From assembly GCA_051651625.1 (NCBI GenBank), contig JBOFSQ010000067.1:1-48101 (forward strand): a stretch of 48,101 nt of DNA, given 5' to 3'. The notes beneath the pieces were generated by a model that was not told the origin of the DNA, did no database searches, and was given only the letters and a program-made list of their open reading frames with translations. Below, piece by piece: positions 40,795-48,101 of the stretch (positions are counted from its first letter, which is position 1; each line of letters starts with the position of its first letter). A program made the position numbers and the translations under genes. The DNA comes from JBOFSQ01 sp051651625 (GTDB lineage Bacteria > Planctomycetota > Planctomycetia > Pirellulales > Thermoguttaceae).

Positions 40795-42657
40795 ATGCCC
40801 ATCAAATACATCCCATATTTTCCCGAACCGATTGCGGGGCAGGCGTTGCTGGACAATTTTCGGCGCACGCTCAAGTATAAGGAAGCGGGCGAAGTCGAAA
40901 AGAAGTTGCGGCGCGGAATGCCGCTGTACGAAATGCAAACGCTCGAAACCGTTGGCGAAAACGCCGACAAAAACTTGCTCATCCGCGGCGAATGCGTCTC
41001 GGCGTGCGCGTATTTGAAAAATCAAAATATCGCCGTTGACTTGGTGTATATCGATCCGCCGTTTGCCAGCGGCGCGGATTATGCAAAAAAAGTCTACCTC
41101 CGCAAAAACCCGAAAATCGCCAAACAAATCTCACGAGCCGAAACCGAACTCAATAGCGACGAGCTAAAAGCATTCGAAGAAAAAATGTACGGCGATGTCT
41201 GGGACAAAGAAAAATATCTCAACTGGATGTACGAAAACCTCACCGCAATAAAGTCTGTGATGAGCGAAACCGCGTCAATCTACGTCCACCTCGACTGGCA
41301 TATCGGGCACTATGTCAAGATTATGATGGACGAAGTTTTCGGGGAAGAGAACTTTGTCAACGAGATCGTGTGGTGTTACACCGGTCCCGGCTCGCCGGGG
41401 ATGCAGCAATTTAGCAGAAAACACGACACCATTTTTTGGTATTGCAAATCGGGCGAATGGTTGTTCAACAAAGAGCAAATACGAGTTCCATACAAAGACC
41501 CGAATCAATCGTTGCGAAAGGCGTTTGACGATGGTGAGGGATGGACAGACGCCGATTTGGCAGAGTTGCGTGAAAAGGGGAAAGTGCCCGAAGATTGGTG
41601 GGAGTTTGCAGTAACCGCAAGGAAAAGAATCGACGGAGTAGACAGAGTAGATTACGCAACAGAAAAACCCCAAGGGATTTTGGAACGCATCATCAAAGCG
41701 TCGTCGAACGAGAACATGCTTGTTGCGGACTTTTTCGGTGGCAGTGGCGTTACGGCGACGGTTGCGAATAAACTGGGGCGGCGGTTTATTCATTGTGATG
41801 TTGGTGTAAACTCTATACAGACGGCGCGAGATCGTTTGGTTGCATCGCGTGCGGAGTTTGACATTTTAGAAGTCAAAGACGGCGTTGCGTTATATCGCAA
41901 TCCAGTGCAAACGATGGACAAAGTCAAGTCGCTGATTCCGGGATTGAAAAACGAGGACGCGGTTGGCGAGTTTTGGGAGGGCGCGATTTCGGACAGCAAG
42001 CACGGTTTGGTGCCGGTTTATGTGCCGAACTTGATGGATTCCAGCACGAAGATTTTGGACGAAGTTTTGATCAATCGTCTCATTCACGAAGCGATTCCCG
42101 ATTTGCCGTCTGGCACGAAAAAAGTTGTCGTGTATTATGTTGACATTGTTGCCCGCGAAAAAATCGAAAAGTTTATCGCCGATGGCGACAGCACGAACGT
42201 CAAAATTGAGCTGCGCGACTTGAAAGAAATTTTGGACGATGTTGTCGTTGATGATTACGCAGACGTTGTTTGCGAGAAGTTTGCTGAAACGTATCAGGTT
42301 GCTATCAAGTCGTTTGTGAGCGACCGCGTCAATCGCAAGATTAGCGAATACAACGGGCGTGGACTTCTGAATGCGTCAGCGGGGAAAACGTTCACGTCGA
42401 TTGTGTTTAGCGAACTCGGCTGGGAGATGATTGAATATCTTTCGTTGGATTGTACCAACGCTGAAGGCGTGTGGCATTCCGCAGCCGAGATCAAGATTGA
42501 TAAAAACGGTTATGTGACCAAAGACGGCGTGAAGACGAAAGATTTTTGGGATGGCGCGATCAAGTGTGGGAAGCCGCCGCAACGCCTAAAAATCCGCAAC
42601 ATCTGCGGCGATGAAACGATCTGGCCAATTCCTGAACCGACTAATCATAAACATTGA
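40795..42657 (+). CDS. Type III restriction-modification DNA methyltransferase, Mod subunit
   Basis: The ATG at 40795 is preceded by GAGGAG; the product has 620 residues. The catalytic motif IV DPPF (residues 87-90, in VDLVYIDPPFASG) comes before the AdoMet-binding motif I (from D312, DFFGGSGVTA), the order of beta-class N6-adenine methyltransferases. 'YVHLDWHIGHYVKIMMDEVFGEENFVNEIVW' (in parts) is typical of Mod. The region between motifs (about 200-300) should include the target recognition domain. The last 220 residues are longer than in short Mod proteins and may contact Res. It should methylate adenine in one strand of an asymmetric site and protect from the upstream Res. Gene order res-mod is reversed compared with EcoP1I/EcoP15I. 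Confidence 0.93.
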   Translation: MPIKYIPYFPEPIAGQALLDNFRRTLKYKEAGEVEKKLRRGMPLYEMQTLETVGENADKNLLIRGECVSACAYLKNQNIAVDLVYIDPPFASGADYAKKVYLRKNPKIAKQISRAETELNSDELKAFEEKMYGDVWDKEKYLNWMYENLTAIKSVMSETASIYVHLDWHIGHYVKIMMDEVFGEENFVNEIVWCYTGPGSPGMQQFSRKHDTIFWYCKSGEWLFNKEQIRVPYKDPNQSLRKAFDDGEGWTDADLAELREKGKVPEDWWEFAVTARKRIDGVDRVDYATEKPQGILERIIKASSNENMLVADFFGGSGVTATVANKLGRRFIHCDVGVNSIQTARDRLVASRAEFDILEVKDGVALYRNPVQTMDKVKSLIPGLKNEDAVGEFWEGAISDSKHGLVPVYVPNLMDSSTKILDEVLINRLIHEAIPDLPSGTKKVVVYYVDIVAREKIEKFIADGDSTNVKIELRDLKEILDDVVVDDYADVVCEKFAETYQVAIKSFVSDRVNRKISEYNGRGLLNASAGKTFTSIVFSELGWEMIEYLSLDCTNAEGVWHSAAEIKIDKNGYVTKDGVKTKDFWDGAIKCGKPPQRLKIRNICGDETIWPIPEPTNHKH

Positions 42658-42666
42658 GGACTCACG

Positions 42667-43506
42667 ATGCTGCGTACAATTCTCATCGCCGCGATTGTCT
42701 TTGCGCTGGTGGTCTCACCACTCGCGGTCACACCGCTTGCGGCGCAGCGTCGCGGCGGTGGTGGACGACGAGCGAGTGAAGCCGCCGCCAGCGGAACCGC
42801 CGCAGTCCCCGCCATTTTAGACACCGTTCCCGAACTCTGGAAACTCGAAGGACGCCCCGCAATCGACTTGTCGCCAACACTCGGTACGTCGCTTCCACCG
42901 GTTCCCGCGAAGGTCGTTCGTTACGTTGAAGCGTTTTTGCTAAAGCACGACGCAAACGGCGACGGACGTTTGCAACGCGACGAATGGGCCGGACTTTCTG
43001 GCGCACCGCAAGCGATAGATGTCGATGGCGATCTCGAACTCTCGCTCGAAGAACTTGTCCGCTACGTTGCCACCACCGGACGCGGGCGCACGATTCATCG
43101 CCCGCAGTTAATCGCCGCGGCAACGCCAACTGCGACGGTGCCGGCGGTGCGTCCAAAACTTTTTCAACCGATCTCGGCTCCGGCTGTTGCACCTCTCACC
43201 GAATCTGCCCCTGATGCGGTAGCCGAAACCGACGTTGCCGCCGATACCGTCGAGACGGCGACCGATCTTTCGCCCGAAGAGATTCTCGCCGCTGAACAGC
43301 AAGTCCCTGCCGAACGGCGGTACACCGGCAGCGACACCAGCGTTCCAGCGTGGTTCATCCTCCGCGACAAAAACGGAGACGGACAGATTTCGATCATCGA
43401 GTTCGCGCCAAGTCTTTCGCACACATCGCTCGCACTCTTTGGCCGCCTCGACGCCAACGGCGACGGATTCATCACGCCCAACGAAACGCGACCAACAGGA
43501 CAGTAA
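42667..43506 (+). CDS. Secreted EF-hand calcium-binding protein
   Basis: The 279-residue precursor has a signal peptide (about 1-28, ending in LAAQR). Two EF-hand pairs are visible: DANGDGRLQRDEW and DVDGDLELSLEEL (about residues 97-135), then DKNGDGQISIIEF and DANGDGFITPNE (about 235-276). Each has the D-x-D/N-x-D/N-G pattern, except the second, which lacks the loop Gly position in part. A Pro/Ala/Thr-rich linker joins the pairs. GAGG overlaps the mod stop codon just before this ATG, so it may be translated from the same transcript. EF-hand secreted proteins are common in planctomycetes; the function is unknown. Confidence 0.88.
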   Translation: MLRTILIAAIVFALVVSPLAVTPLAAQRRGGGGRRASEAAASGTAAVPAILDTVPELWKLEGRPAIDLSPTLGTSLPPVPAKVVRYVEAFLLKHDANGDGRLQRDEWAGLSGAPQAIDVDGDLELSLEELVRYVATTGRGRTIHRPQLIAAATPTATVPAVRPKLFQPISAPAVAPLTESAPDAVAETDVAADTVETATDLSPEEILAAEQQVPAERRYTGSDTSVPAWFILRDKNGDGQISIIEFAPSLSHTSLALFGRLDANGDGFITPNETRPTGQ

Positions 43507-43589
43507 CAATTCCGGTAAGCGTTCACGGTTTTTGGGTTTACGAGCAGTTCATTTTTTGTAACCGTTCACAGTTGATTCGTGTGTCCGTC

Positions 43590-43609
43590 ATTCCCGCATA
43601 GGCGGGAAT
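43590..43609. repeat. ATTCCCGC...GCGGGAAT palindrome
   Basis: ATTCCCGC and GCGGGAAT flank a 4-nt loop in a GTCATTCCCGC-N4-GCGGGAATCC context. This short palindrome type is widespread in many bacterial genomes. Degenerate relatives occur at about 29903 and 31732. Confidence 0.82.
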
Positions 43610-43651
43610 CCATCCTCACAGCAATTCGTGGACGCTACGTCCGTCATTTTT

Positions 43652-43727
43652 GGCACTCGCTTACGCTTCGTGTTCTTATTGACGTAACGTAATAAGAACA
43701 CGAAGCGTAAGCGAGTGCCCTGAATCA
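43652..43727. repeat. Inverted pair of the dispersed 31-bp repeat (perfect 29-bp arms)
   Basis: An inverted copy (43652-43680) and a direct copy (43691-43719 and onward) are exact reverse complements over 29 bp, separated by the 10-bp GACGTAACGT. A transcript would fold into a very stable hairpin. Confidence 0.92.
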
Positions 43728-43772
43728 TAACACGCCAACAACAACGCGACCAAATTCCGTGAACGCTTACCA

Positions 43773-43913
43773 TTTTTTCACACAGAGGCACAGAAGAGAA
43801 CGCTGAACACGCGGAAAAGCGGAAGACGCGGAAGGCGGAATTCCGCGTCTTTCCGTCCTTCCGCGTGTTCCGCGTTAAAAACTCTTTTCTCTCCGTGCCT
43901 TTGTGTGAAAAAA
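43773..43913. repeat. ~140-bp imperfect palindrome ending in TTTTTTCACACAGAGGCACAG / complement
   Basis: The left arm starts TTTTTTCACACAGAGGCACA and the right arm ends in its near-complement (CTCCGTGCCTTTGTGTGAAA). The interior is rich in CGCGGAA/TTCCGCG and centres on GCGGAATTCCGC near 43840. This resembles widespread CACAGAGGCACAGAG-type palindromic repeats and may be MITE-like. It completes the 462-bp gap between the EF-hand and methyltransferase genes. Confidence 0.8.
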
Positions 43914-43968
43914 AGAGCCGCTCAAAAAGTCTACTGTCATGCAAACCGTGAACGGTTACATCAAATCA

Positions 43969-45831
43969 ATGCCCACTACACAAAAACTCACACTCGCCGA
44001 AACGCTTCGCCGTGGCGGCGTTGTCTTCGATGGCCCGATGGGGACGGAAATCTACCGTCACCACGTCTTCACAAATCGTTGCTTCGACGAACTCAACGTC
44101 TCGGAGCCGCAGTTGATTCGCCAAATCCACCAAAGTTACCGCGACGCCGGTGCAGACGTTCTCACGACAAACACGTTCAGCGCGAATCGACTCGCACTCG
44201 AAAAATACGGCTTCTCAAACCGCGTTGCCGAAATCAACCGTGCTGGCGTTGCTCTTGCGCGTGAAGTCGCTGGCGACGAGTGCTTCGTTGTCGGGTCGAT
44301 AGGGCCGATCCCGTCAACGCTCGTTCTACGCCCCGAACAGTTGCAAGAAATCTTGCTCGAACAGATCGACGCGCTCACCGGCGTCGATGCGATACTGTTT
44401 GAGACGCTCCCTTCGCGGCAGCAGCTCGAAAGCGTTGCAGAGGTTATGACGCTTCGGCCCGACGTGCCGTTTATTTTGTCGTGCGTTGTCAGTGAAAATG
44501 GCGAGTCGCTTGCGGGCGAAAAGATCGCAACGCTCCTCGCGCCGCTCCAACGTGACCCAGAAAACTTGATCGCATTCGGACTCAACTGCGGCACCGGTCC
44601 CGATGGACTTTTGCACGCTGTCGAAGAGGCGATGCAAGTGGTGAACCGTCCGCTGATTGTGCAGCCGAACGCTGGAACGGCCCGCGAATTCGAGGGGCGA
44701 CGGATCTACTACAGTTCGCCAGAATACGTCGCAACTTATGCGATGCGGTTCGTGAACTTGGGTGTGAGTGCGGTCGGCGGGTGTTGCGGAATGACGCCCG
44801 AACACATCGCCGAAATCGCTCGCACAATCAAACGTCTCACGAAGGCTCGCACGACTAGTGCAGACACGACAACGCCACACATCGTTGCGATAGCCGAGGG
44901 CGTCGTCGCGCAGGAGGCGTCGCCGTTTGCTGACCGCACGCGACTTGCACACCGTCTCGCGCACCGCCAGTGGGTGACGACGATTGAACTTGTCCCGCCG
45001 CGTGGTTACGACTTGTCGGGAATAGTTGCAAAGTGCCAGCGACTTCATCGGTGCGGCATCGACGCAATTAACATTCCCGATGGGCCGCGTGCGAGCAGTC
45101 GCATCGCACCGCTTGTAGTCGCGCAGGCGGTTCTCCGCGACGCGGCAATCGAACCGATTCTCCACTTCTGTTGCCGTGACAGAAATCTAATCGGGATGCA
45201 GGCCGACCTTCTTGCGTGCGCCGCACTCAACATTCGCAACCTGCTCTTCATCACTGGCGACCCGCCGAAACTCGGACTTTATCCGAACGCGACGGGAGTT
45301 TTCGACACCGATTCTGTCGGGATGTGTGCGGCGCAGCGGCGTCTCAACACCGGCATCGACATCGGCGGTCAAGCGATAACTCCGCCAACGCACGCCGTCA
45401 TCGGTGTTGGACTTGATCCGACTTCGCTTGATCGTCCGCGTGAGGTTGCGAGGTTCAAGGAGAAGGTTGCGGCGGGCGCAGAGTTTGCGATTACGCAACC
45501 GGTCTTCGATCCGGCGTCGCTCTTGTCGCTGCTCGATGACATCAAGCGCGAACTTGGCGAGTTATCGATCCCGATTATTGCGGGAATCTGGCCGCTTGCG
45601 AGTTATCGCAACGCACTTTTTATGCAAAACGAAGTCCCCGGCGTAGTGATTCCCGACGCGACGATGGCGCGGATGGAGTCGGCGTCGCACAAATCGAAAG
45701 ACGCGCAAGTAGCTGTTGGTGTTGAGATTGCACGCGATTCGATAGTTGCGATTCGAGACCACGTTTGCGGCGTCCAAGTTTCTGCGCCGCTTGGGAACGT
45801 AGAGATCGCGCTTGCGGTGGTTGAAAATTAA
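43969..45831 (+). CDS. Bifunctional homocysteine S-methyltransferase / methylenetetrahydrofolate reductase
   Basis: From the ATG at 43969 the protein has 620 residues; an in-frame ATG at 43939 lies in a dispersed CCGTGAACGGTTAC motif and is less likely. Residues about 1-300 are a homocysteine methyltransferase domain with 'DGPMGTEIY', 'TNTFSANRL', and zinc-ligand cysteines C207 (GLNCGTG) and C272-C273 (VGGCCGM). Residues about 330-620 are a MetF-type reductase ('TTIELVPPRGYDL', 'HFCCRDRNLIGMQADLL', 'FAITQPVFDPASLLSLLDDI'). This is the YitJ-like fusion seen in various bacteria. It links 5-methyl-THF formation with methionine synthesis, although the split domains may work separately. No S-box riboswitch is evident upstream; the space is repeat DNA. 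Confidence 0.92.
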   Translation: MPTTQKLTLAETLRRGGVVFDGPMGTEIYRHHVFTNRCFDELNVSEPQLIRQIHQSYRDAGADVLTTNTFSANRLALEKYGFSNRVAEINRAGVALAREVAGDECFVVGSIGPIPSTLVLRPEQLQEILLEQIDALTGVDAILFETLPSRQQLESVAEVMTLRPDVPFILSCVVSENGESLAGEKIATLLAPLQRDPENLIAFGLNCGTGPDGLLHAVEEAMQVVNRPLIVQPNAGTAREFEGRRIYYSSPEYVATYAMRFVNLGVSAVGGCCGMTPEHIAEIARTIKRLTKARTTSADTTTPHIVAIAEGVVAQEASPFADRTRLAHRLAHRQWVTTIELVPPRGYDLSGIVAKCQRLHRCGIDAINIPDGPRASSRIAPLVVAQAVLRDAAIEPILHFCCRDRNLIGMQADLLACAALNIRNLLFITGDPPKLGLYPNATGVFDTDSVGMCAAQRRLNTGIDIGGQAITPPTHAVIGVGLDPTSLDRPREVARFKEKVAAGAEFAITQPVFDPASLLSLLDDIKRELGELSIPIIAGIWPLASYRNALFMQNEVPGVVIPDATMARMESASHKSKDAQVAVGVEIARDSIVAIRDHVCGVQVSAPLGNVEIALAVVEN

Positions 45832-45838
45832 TTCATAT

Positions 45839-45850
45839 GTCCTATAGGAC
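45839..45850. repeat. GTCCTATAGGAC palindrome
   Basis: This perfect 12-bp palindrome is the core of the 32-bp palindrome at 16417-16448. It sits 8 bp after the methyltransferase stop and about 34 bp before the next start codon. Confidence 0.75.
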
Positions 45851-45883
45851 TTATTGCTAACAACGATTACCACGGAGAAAACC

Positions 45884-46111
45884 ATGCGTATTCTTTCACT
45901 TTTGATTTTGTGTTTTGTGAGTGTGGCGTCTGGGGCGGAAGGTGTGTCGTGGCACACTTCGCTTGCGTACAGCGGTGGTGGCGTTTGGATGTCGCGGTTG
46001 CCGATTTCAATCACAAACACGACCGAAAACGAGTGGCGCGGTTTTCCCGTCGGCGTCGAGCTTTCGCGCGAAACAAGCAAAATCATCGGCGACGTTGATT
46101 CGATTCATTGA
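45884..46111 (+). pseudogene. Truncated secreted-protein gene (N-terminal fragment)
   Basis: A GGAGA site 7 bp before the ATG leads into a signal peptide (MRILSLLILCFVSVASG). Then comes 'VSWHTSLAYSGGGVWMSRLPISITNTTENEWRGFPVGVELS', a beta-rich start like that of large planctomycete secreted proteins. The frame stops after only 75 residues, at 46111. Base composition then changes, and a GT25-type gene starts 68 bp later. The most likely reading is that the 3' part was lost when the downstream DNA arrived. A short functional protein cannot be excluded. Confidence 0.6.
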
Positions 46112-46178
46112 CTTCAATAGTCCCCAATACTCAAAGGCTTCGTTGATTCCTGTTGGGCAGCATTACGGATATACGCTC

Positions 46179-47495
46179 ATGAATGACAATACGTTTGAAA
46201 AAGTGTATGTAATCAACTTGGATACACGTCTTGATCGTTGGGAGGCTTTCTTGCGAAGATTGCCGCATCAATGGCCGTTTGCTGTCCCAGAGAGATTTCC
46301 CGGTATTGATGGCAGACTTGTACCGCCGCCCGTTTGGTGGATGAGTGGAGCTGGGGCGTGGGGATGTCACCGTACACATACACGGATATTAGAGGATTGT
46401 CTCAGAAATAATGTAAGTTCCGTACTTGTCTGTGAAGATGATGCGGTGTTTGTGGAAGATTTCTCGGCTAGTGTTCAAGTGTTCATGCAGCACCTTCCTG
46501 ATGACTGGGAAATCGTTTACTTTGGAGGGCAACATATCCAACAAGAGTTACGCCTCCCCAGAAAAGTCAATGATTGGGTCTATCAGCCATTTAATGTTAA
46601 TCGAAATCATTGTTTTGGATTGAGAGGCCGCCGTGCTATGGAGTTGTACTTCAAGCACTTGACGAACTATCCCGACTGGAAACTTCCACACCATACAGAC
46701 CATCGTCTCGGCGAGTTGCACCGATCTGGGCCAAAGGGATTATATTGTCCTCGTGTGTGGTTGGTTGGCCAAGCCGAAGGGTACAGCGACATTTGTAGGA
46801 AGAATTTGGAGTCTCGCTTATTCACAGGGGCAGAAGAAATTGTATTCCCACAAATAGACCTCACTGGTGTCGCGGTACTTGGTTGCTTGGGGGCTGGTAC
46901 ATCCAGTGTTGCTGGTTTGCTCCAACACCTTGGGATCAACATGGGATCACGTCGTGAAGAGACACCTACACAAGCGGTTTGCCCGTTTGAAGACCAACTT
47001 TTATCGCACATATGCCGATTGGCGTATGTTGAGCCTTGGCTTTTTGAAGCGGCTCCCGCAATTGATCGTATCAATCACCTTCGCCACTGGGCGGGTTTAC
47101 AGTGCCAAAATTGTCGTACGCAATCACAGTTCTTTGGAGGAAAACATGCCAATTTATCGCTCATGGGACCAGAATTGATCGAAGCTTGGAATGATCCTTT
47201 TTTCATCTGTGTTGACCGCCCGGCAATTGATTGTTACAATACAGCGGTGCAGGCTGGTGTTTTATGGCATCCAAACGCCATAAAACAAGCTATCGACCTT
47301 CAACAAAAAACTCGCGAAAACTTTCTTGAGGTCTACTCTCCACGCTTTCTTCGTGTTTCTTGGCGGCGAATGGTGCAATATCCAGAAAATGTTGTCCAAG
47401 AAGTTTGCGATTTGTTGGGGTATGTGCCAACCGAAAGTCATTACACGCAGGCTATCGCTTTTATCAAGGAATCGTCCAAGCATTGGTTATTGTAG
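46179..47495 (+). CDS. GT25-family glycosyltransferase fused to a sulfotransferase-like domain
   Basis: The ATG at 46179 gives 438 residues; frame upstream of it overlaps the truncated gene and looks non-coding. Residues about 1-200 resemble glycosyltransferase family 25 (LPS/collagen-type galactosyltransferases): 'KVYVINLDTRLDRWEAF', 'GAWGCHRTHTRIL', 'VLVCEDDAVF', 'HHTDHRLGEL'. Residues about 225-438 begin 'GVAVLGCLGAGTSSVAGLLQHLGINMG', with a P-loop-like phosphosulfate-binding turn, and end with helical segments as in sulfotransferases. It may transfer a sugar and sulfate to a surface glycan or protein. Only 27 bp separate it from the LEPR-XLL gene. It is more AT-rich than upstream genes, suggesting acquisition. 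The sulfotransferase assignment is tentative. Confidence 0.75.
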   Translation: MNDNTFEKVYVINLDTRLDRWEAFLRRLPHQWPFAVPERFPGIDGRLVPPPVWWMSGAGAWGCHRTHTRILEDCLRNNVSSVLVCEDDAVFVEDFSASVQVFMQHLPDDWEIVYFGGQHIQQELRLPRKVNDWVYQPFNVNRNHCFGLRGRRAMELYFKHLTNYPDWKLPHHTDHRLGELHRSGPKGLYCPRVWLVGQAEGYSDICRKNLESRLFTGAEEIVFPQIDLTGVAVLGCLGAGTSSVAGLLQHLGINMGSRREETPTQAVCPFEDQLLSHICRLAYVEPWLFEAAPAIDRINHLRHWAGLQCQNCRTQSQFFGGKHANLSLMGPELIEAWNDPFFICVDRPAIDCYNTAVQAGVLWHPNAIKQAIDLQQKTRENFLEVYSPRFLRVSWRRMVQYPENVVQEVCDLLGYVPTESHYTQAIAFIKESSKHWLL

Positions 47496-47522
47496 TATCA
47501 ACCTTCATTTGGAGATGAAGTC

Positions 47523-48101
47523 ATGTTTACAAAATCCAGCAAGCAGGCAACGCGAACGGTTTATCGCAATCTTACGTTTGAAACGCTTCAAGAGAGAGTT
47601 CTTTTGAGTGCAGCACAACCTCAAGTCGATTGGGAGATAGGCAGCGAGGCGGGTTGCTTTTCAACGGGATTTTGTGGTAGTGCTGGCATACAAGGAAATT
47701 CGTCCGCATCTGACGCACCAGCTATTGGTCTTAGTCAAGCTGGTAGCATAGGTGGCAGCTACGCCACACTTGGTGACGTGTTTGGAAATGGTATCGCGTC
47801 CTCTTGGTGGGCCGGTTCTTTTGGCTCCTCAAGTGGTGCGTTCCCCAGCGTCTCACCTACATTATTACCGACGCTCACCAGCGACTCAATTCCGTCAAGC
47901 GGCAGTTGTTCGTTTGGCAACAACGAAGTGCCAACGTCATCGGGCACAGATTGGGTGTTATTGCCGCCTTCTAGCAATTTACAATTTTCCGCCCCGTGTT
48001 CAGTTTTGGTTGGGGCGAGTAATGCGGGATCGGTTTTTGACAACAGTCCTGCCGCTACCTTACTCACGTCCACGTTAAACGGAGCAGGCCCGTATGATGT
48101 C
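47523..48101 (+). CDS. LEPR-XLL-type surface protein, N-terminal part (runs off the window)
   Basis: The frame from the ATG at 47523 (GGAG with 8 bp spacing) stays open for 193 codons to the end of the window. The N-terminus contains FETLQERVLLSA, a variant of the LEPR-XLL motif (LEpRxLLSA) at the start of large planctomycete surface proteins. The rest visible is Ser/Gly/Thr-rich, with little secondary-structure signal. Such proteins are often thousands of residues long with cadherin-like or hemolysin-type repeats; that portion would be outside the window. It follows the GT25/sulfotransferase gene closely and is probably co-transcribed with it. Confidence 0.82.
   Translation, partial: MFTKSSKQATRTVYRNLTFETLQERVLLSAAQPQVDWEIGSEAGCFSTGFCGSAGIQGNSSASDAPAIGLSQAGSIGGSYATLGDVFGNGIASSWWAGSFGSSSGAFPSVSPTLLPTLTSDSIPSSGSCSFGNNEVPTSSGTDWVLLPPSSNLQFSAPCSVLVGASNAGSVFDNSPAATLLTSTLNGAGPYDV

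Noticed and set aside
43773..43913. Rho-independent terminator downstream of the EF-hand gene
   Set aside because: The palindrome is about 140 bp, far longer than a terminator stem, lies ~270 bp after the stop codon, and matches a dispersed repeat type.
43939..43968. Upstream start for the methyltransferase/MTHFR gene
   Set aside because: The ten extra codons come from a dispersed CCGTGAACGGTTAC motif and lack a ribosome binding site; family proteins start close to the 43969 ATG.

Overview
The window looks like chromosomal DNA of a planctomycete (Pirellulales-like). The evidence is a DUF1559 prepilin-type protein followed by a small lipoprotein, a surface protein with a LEPR-XLL-type N-terminus, two di-haem beta-propeller proteins of the HzsA-like type, an EF-hand secreted protein, a ThuA-like protein, a XylR-type regulator and long intergenic spaces filled with dispersed palindromic repeats. 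No rRNA, CRISPR array, prophage or complete insertion sequence is visible. The genus cannot be fixed from the sequence alone.

Layout. 1-1850: the end of an IS630-type element, an SPFH/prohibitin-like membrane protein, tRNA-Arg(UCG) and a one-chain MNT-HEPN protein. 1951-7677 (minus): a tight three-gene unit, acyl-CoA dehydrogenase, Uma2-type nuclease-fold protein, and a large secreted di-haem protein with a C-terminal discoidin-like domain. 7678-8385: a MITE-like palindromic element. 8386-16344: a secreted multi-domain thioredoxin (TlpA-like) protein, an Rpn/PD-(D/E)XK protein and a GH2 beta-galactosidase with an inserted LamG domain. 16583-22809: Tex, a three-gene cassette built on a DUF3990 (ADP-ribosyltransferase-fold) protein, and a secreted ankyrin protein. 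22836-24022: tRNA-Met and a ThuA-like protein. 24070-35062: an 11-kb block bounded by inverted copies of one repeat; it holds a XylR-like regulator, the DUF1559 protein with a 13-G tract that puts its best start codon out of frame, a lipoprotein, a sugar-catabolic set (SDR, DeoC, FGGY kinase) and a second di-haem beta-propeller protein. 35065-45831: ExbB/TolQ-like protein, fucose-isomerase-like protein, type III restriction-modification genes (res then mod), an EF-hand protein and a homocysteine methyltransferase/MTHFR fusion. 45884-48101: a truncated secreted-protein gene, a GT25 plus sulfotransferase-like protein, and the start of a LEPR-XLL surface protein that runs off the window.

How the genes may work together. 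The regulator, SDR, aldolase, kinase and isomerase could form a deoxy-sugar or pentose route fed by secreted glycosidases such as the GH2 enzyme. The GT25/sulfotransferase gene lies 27 bp before the surface-protein gene and may modify that protein. Both proposals are inferences from gene order.

The most unusual aspect is the repeat content. A dispersed ~31-bp unit carries TAA in one frame and repeatedly supplies the stop codon of the gene it abuts. Other palindromic families sit at stop codons, in the res-mod gap and even inside the tex reading frame. The poly-G tract in the prepilin gene looks like a phase-variation switch. The DUF3990 cassette is the best candidate for a little-studied toxin or defence module.
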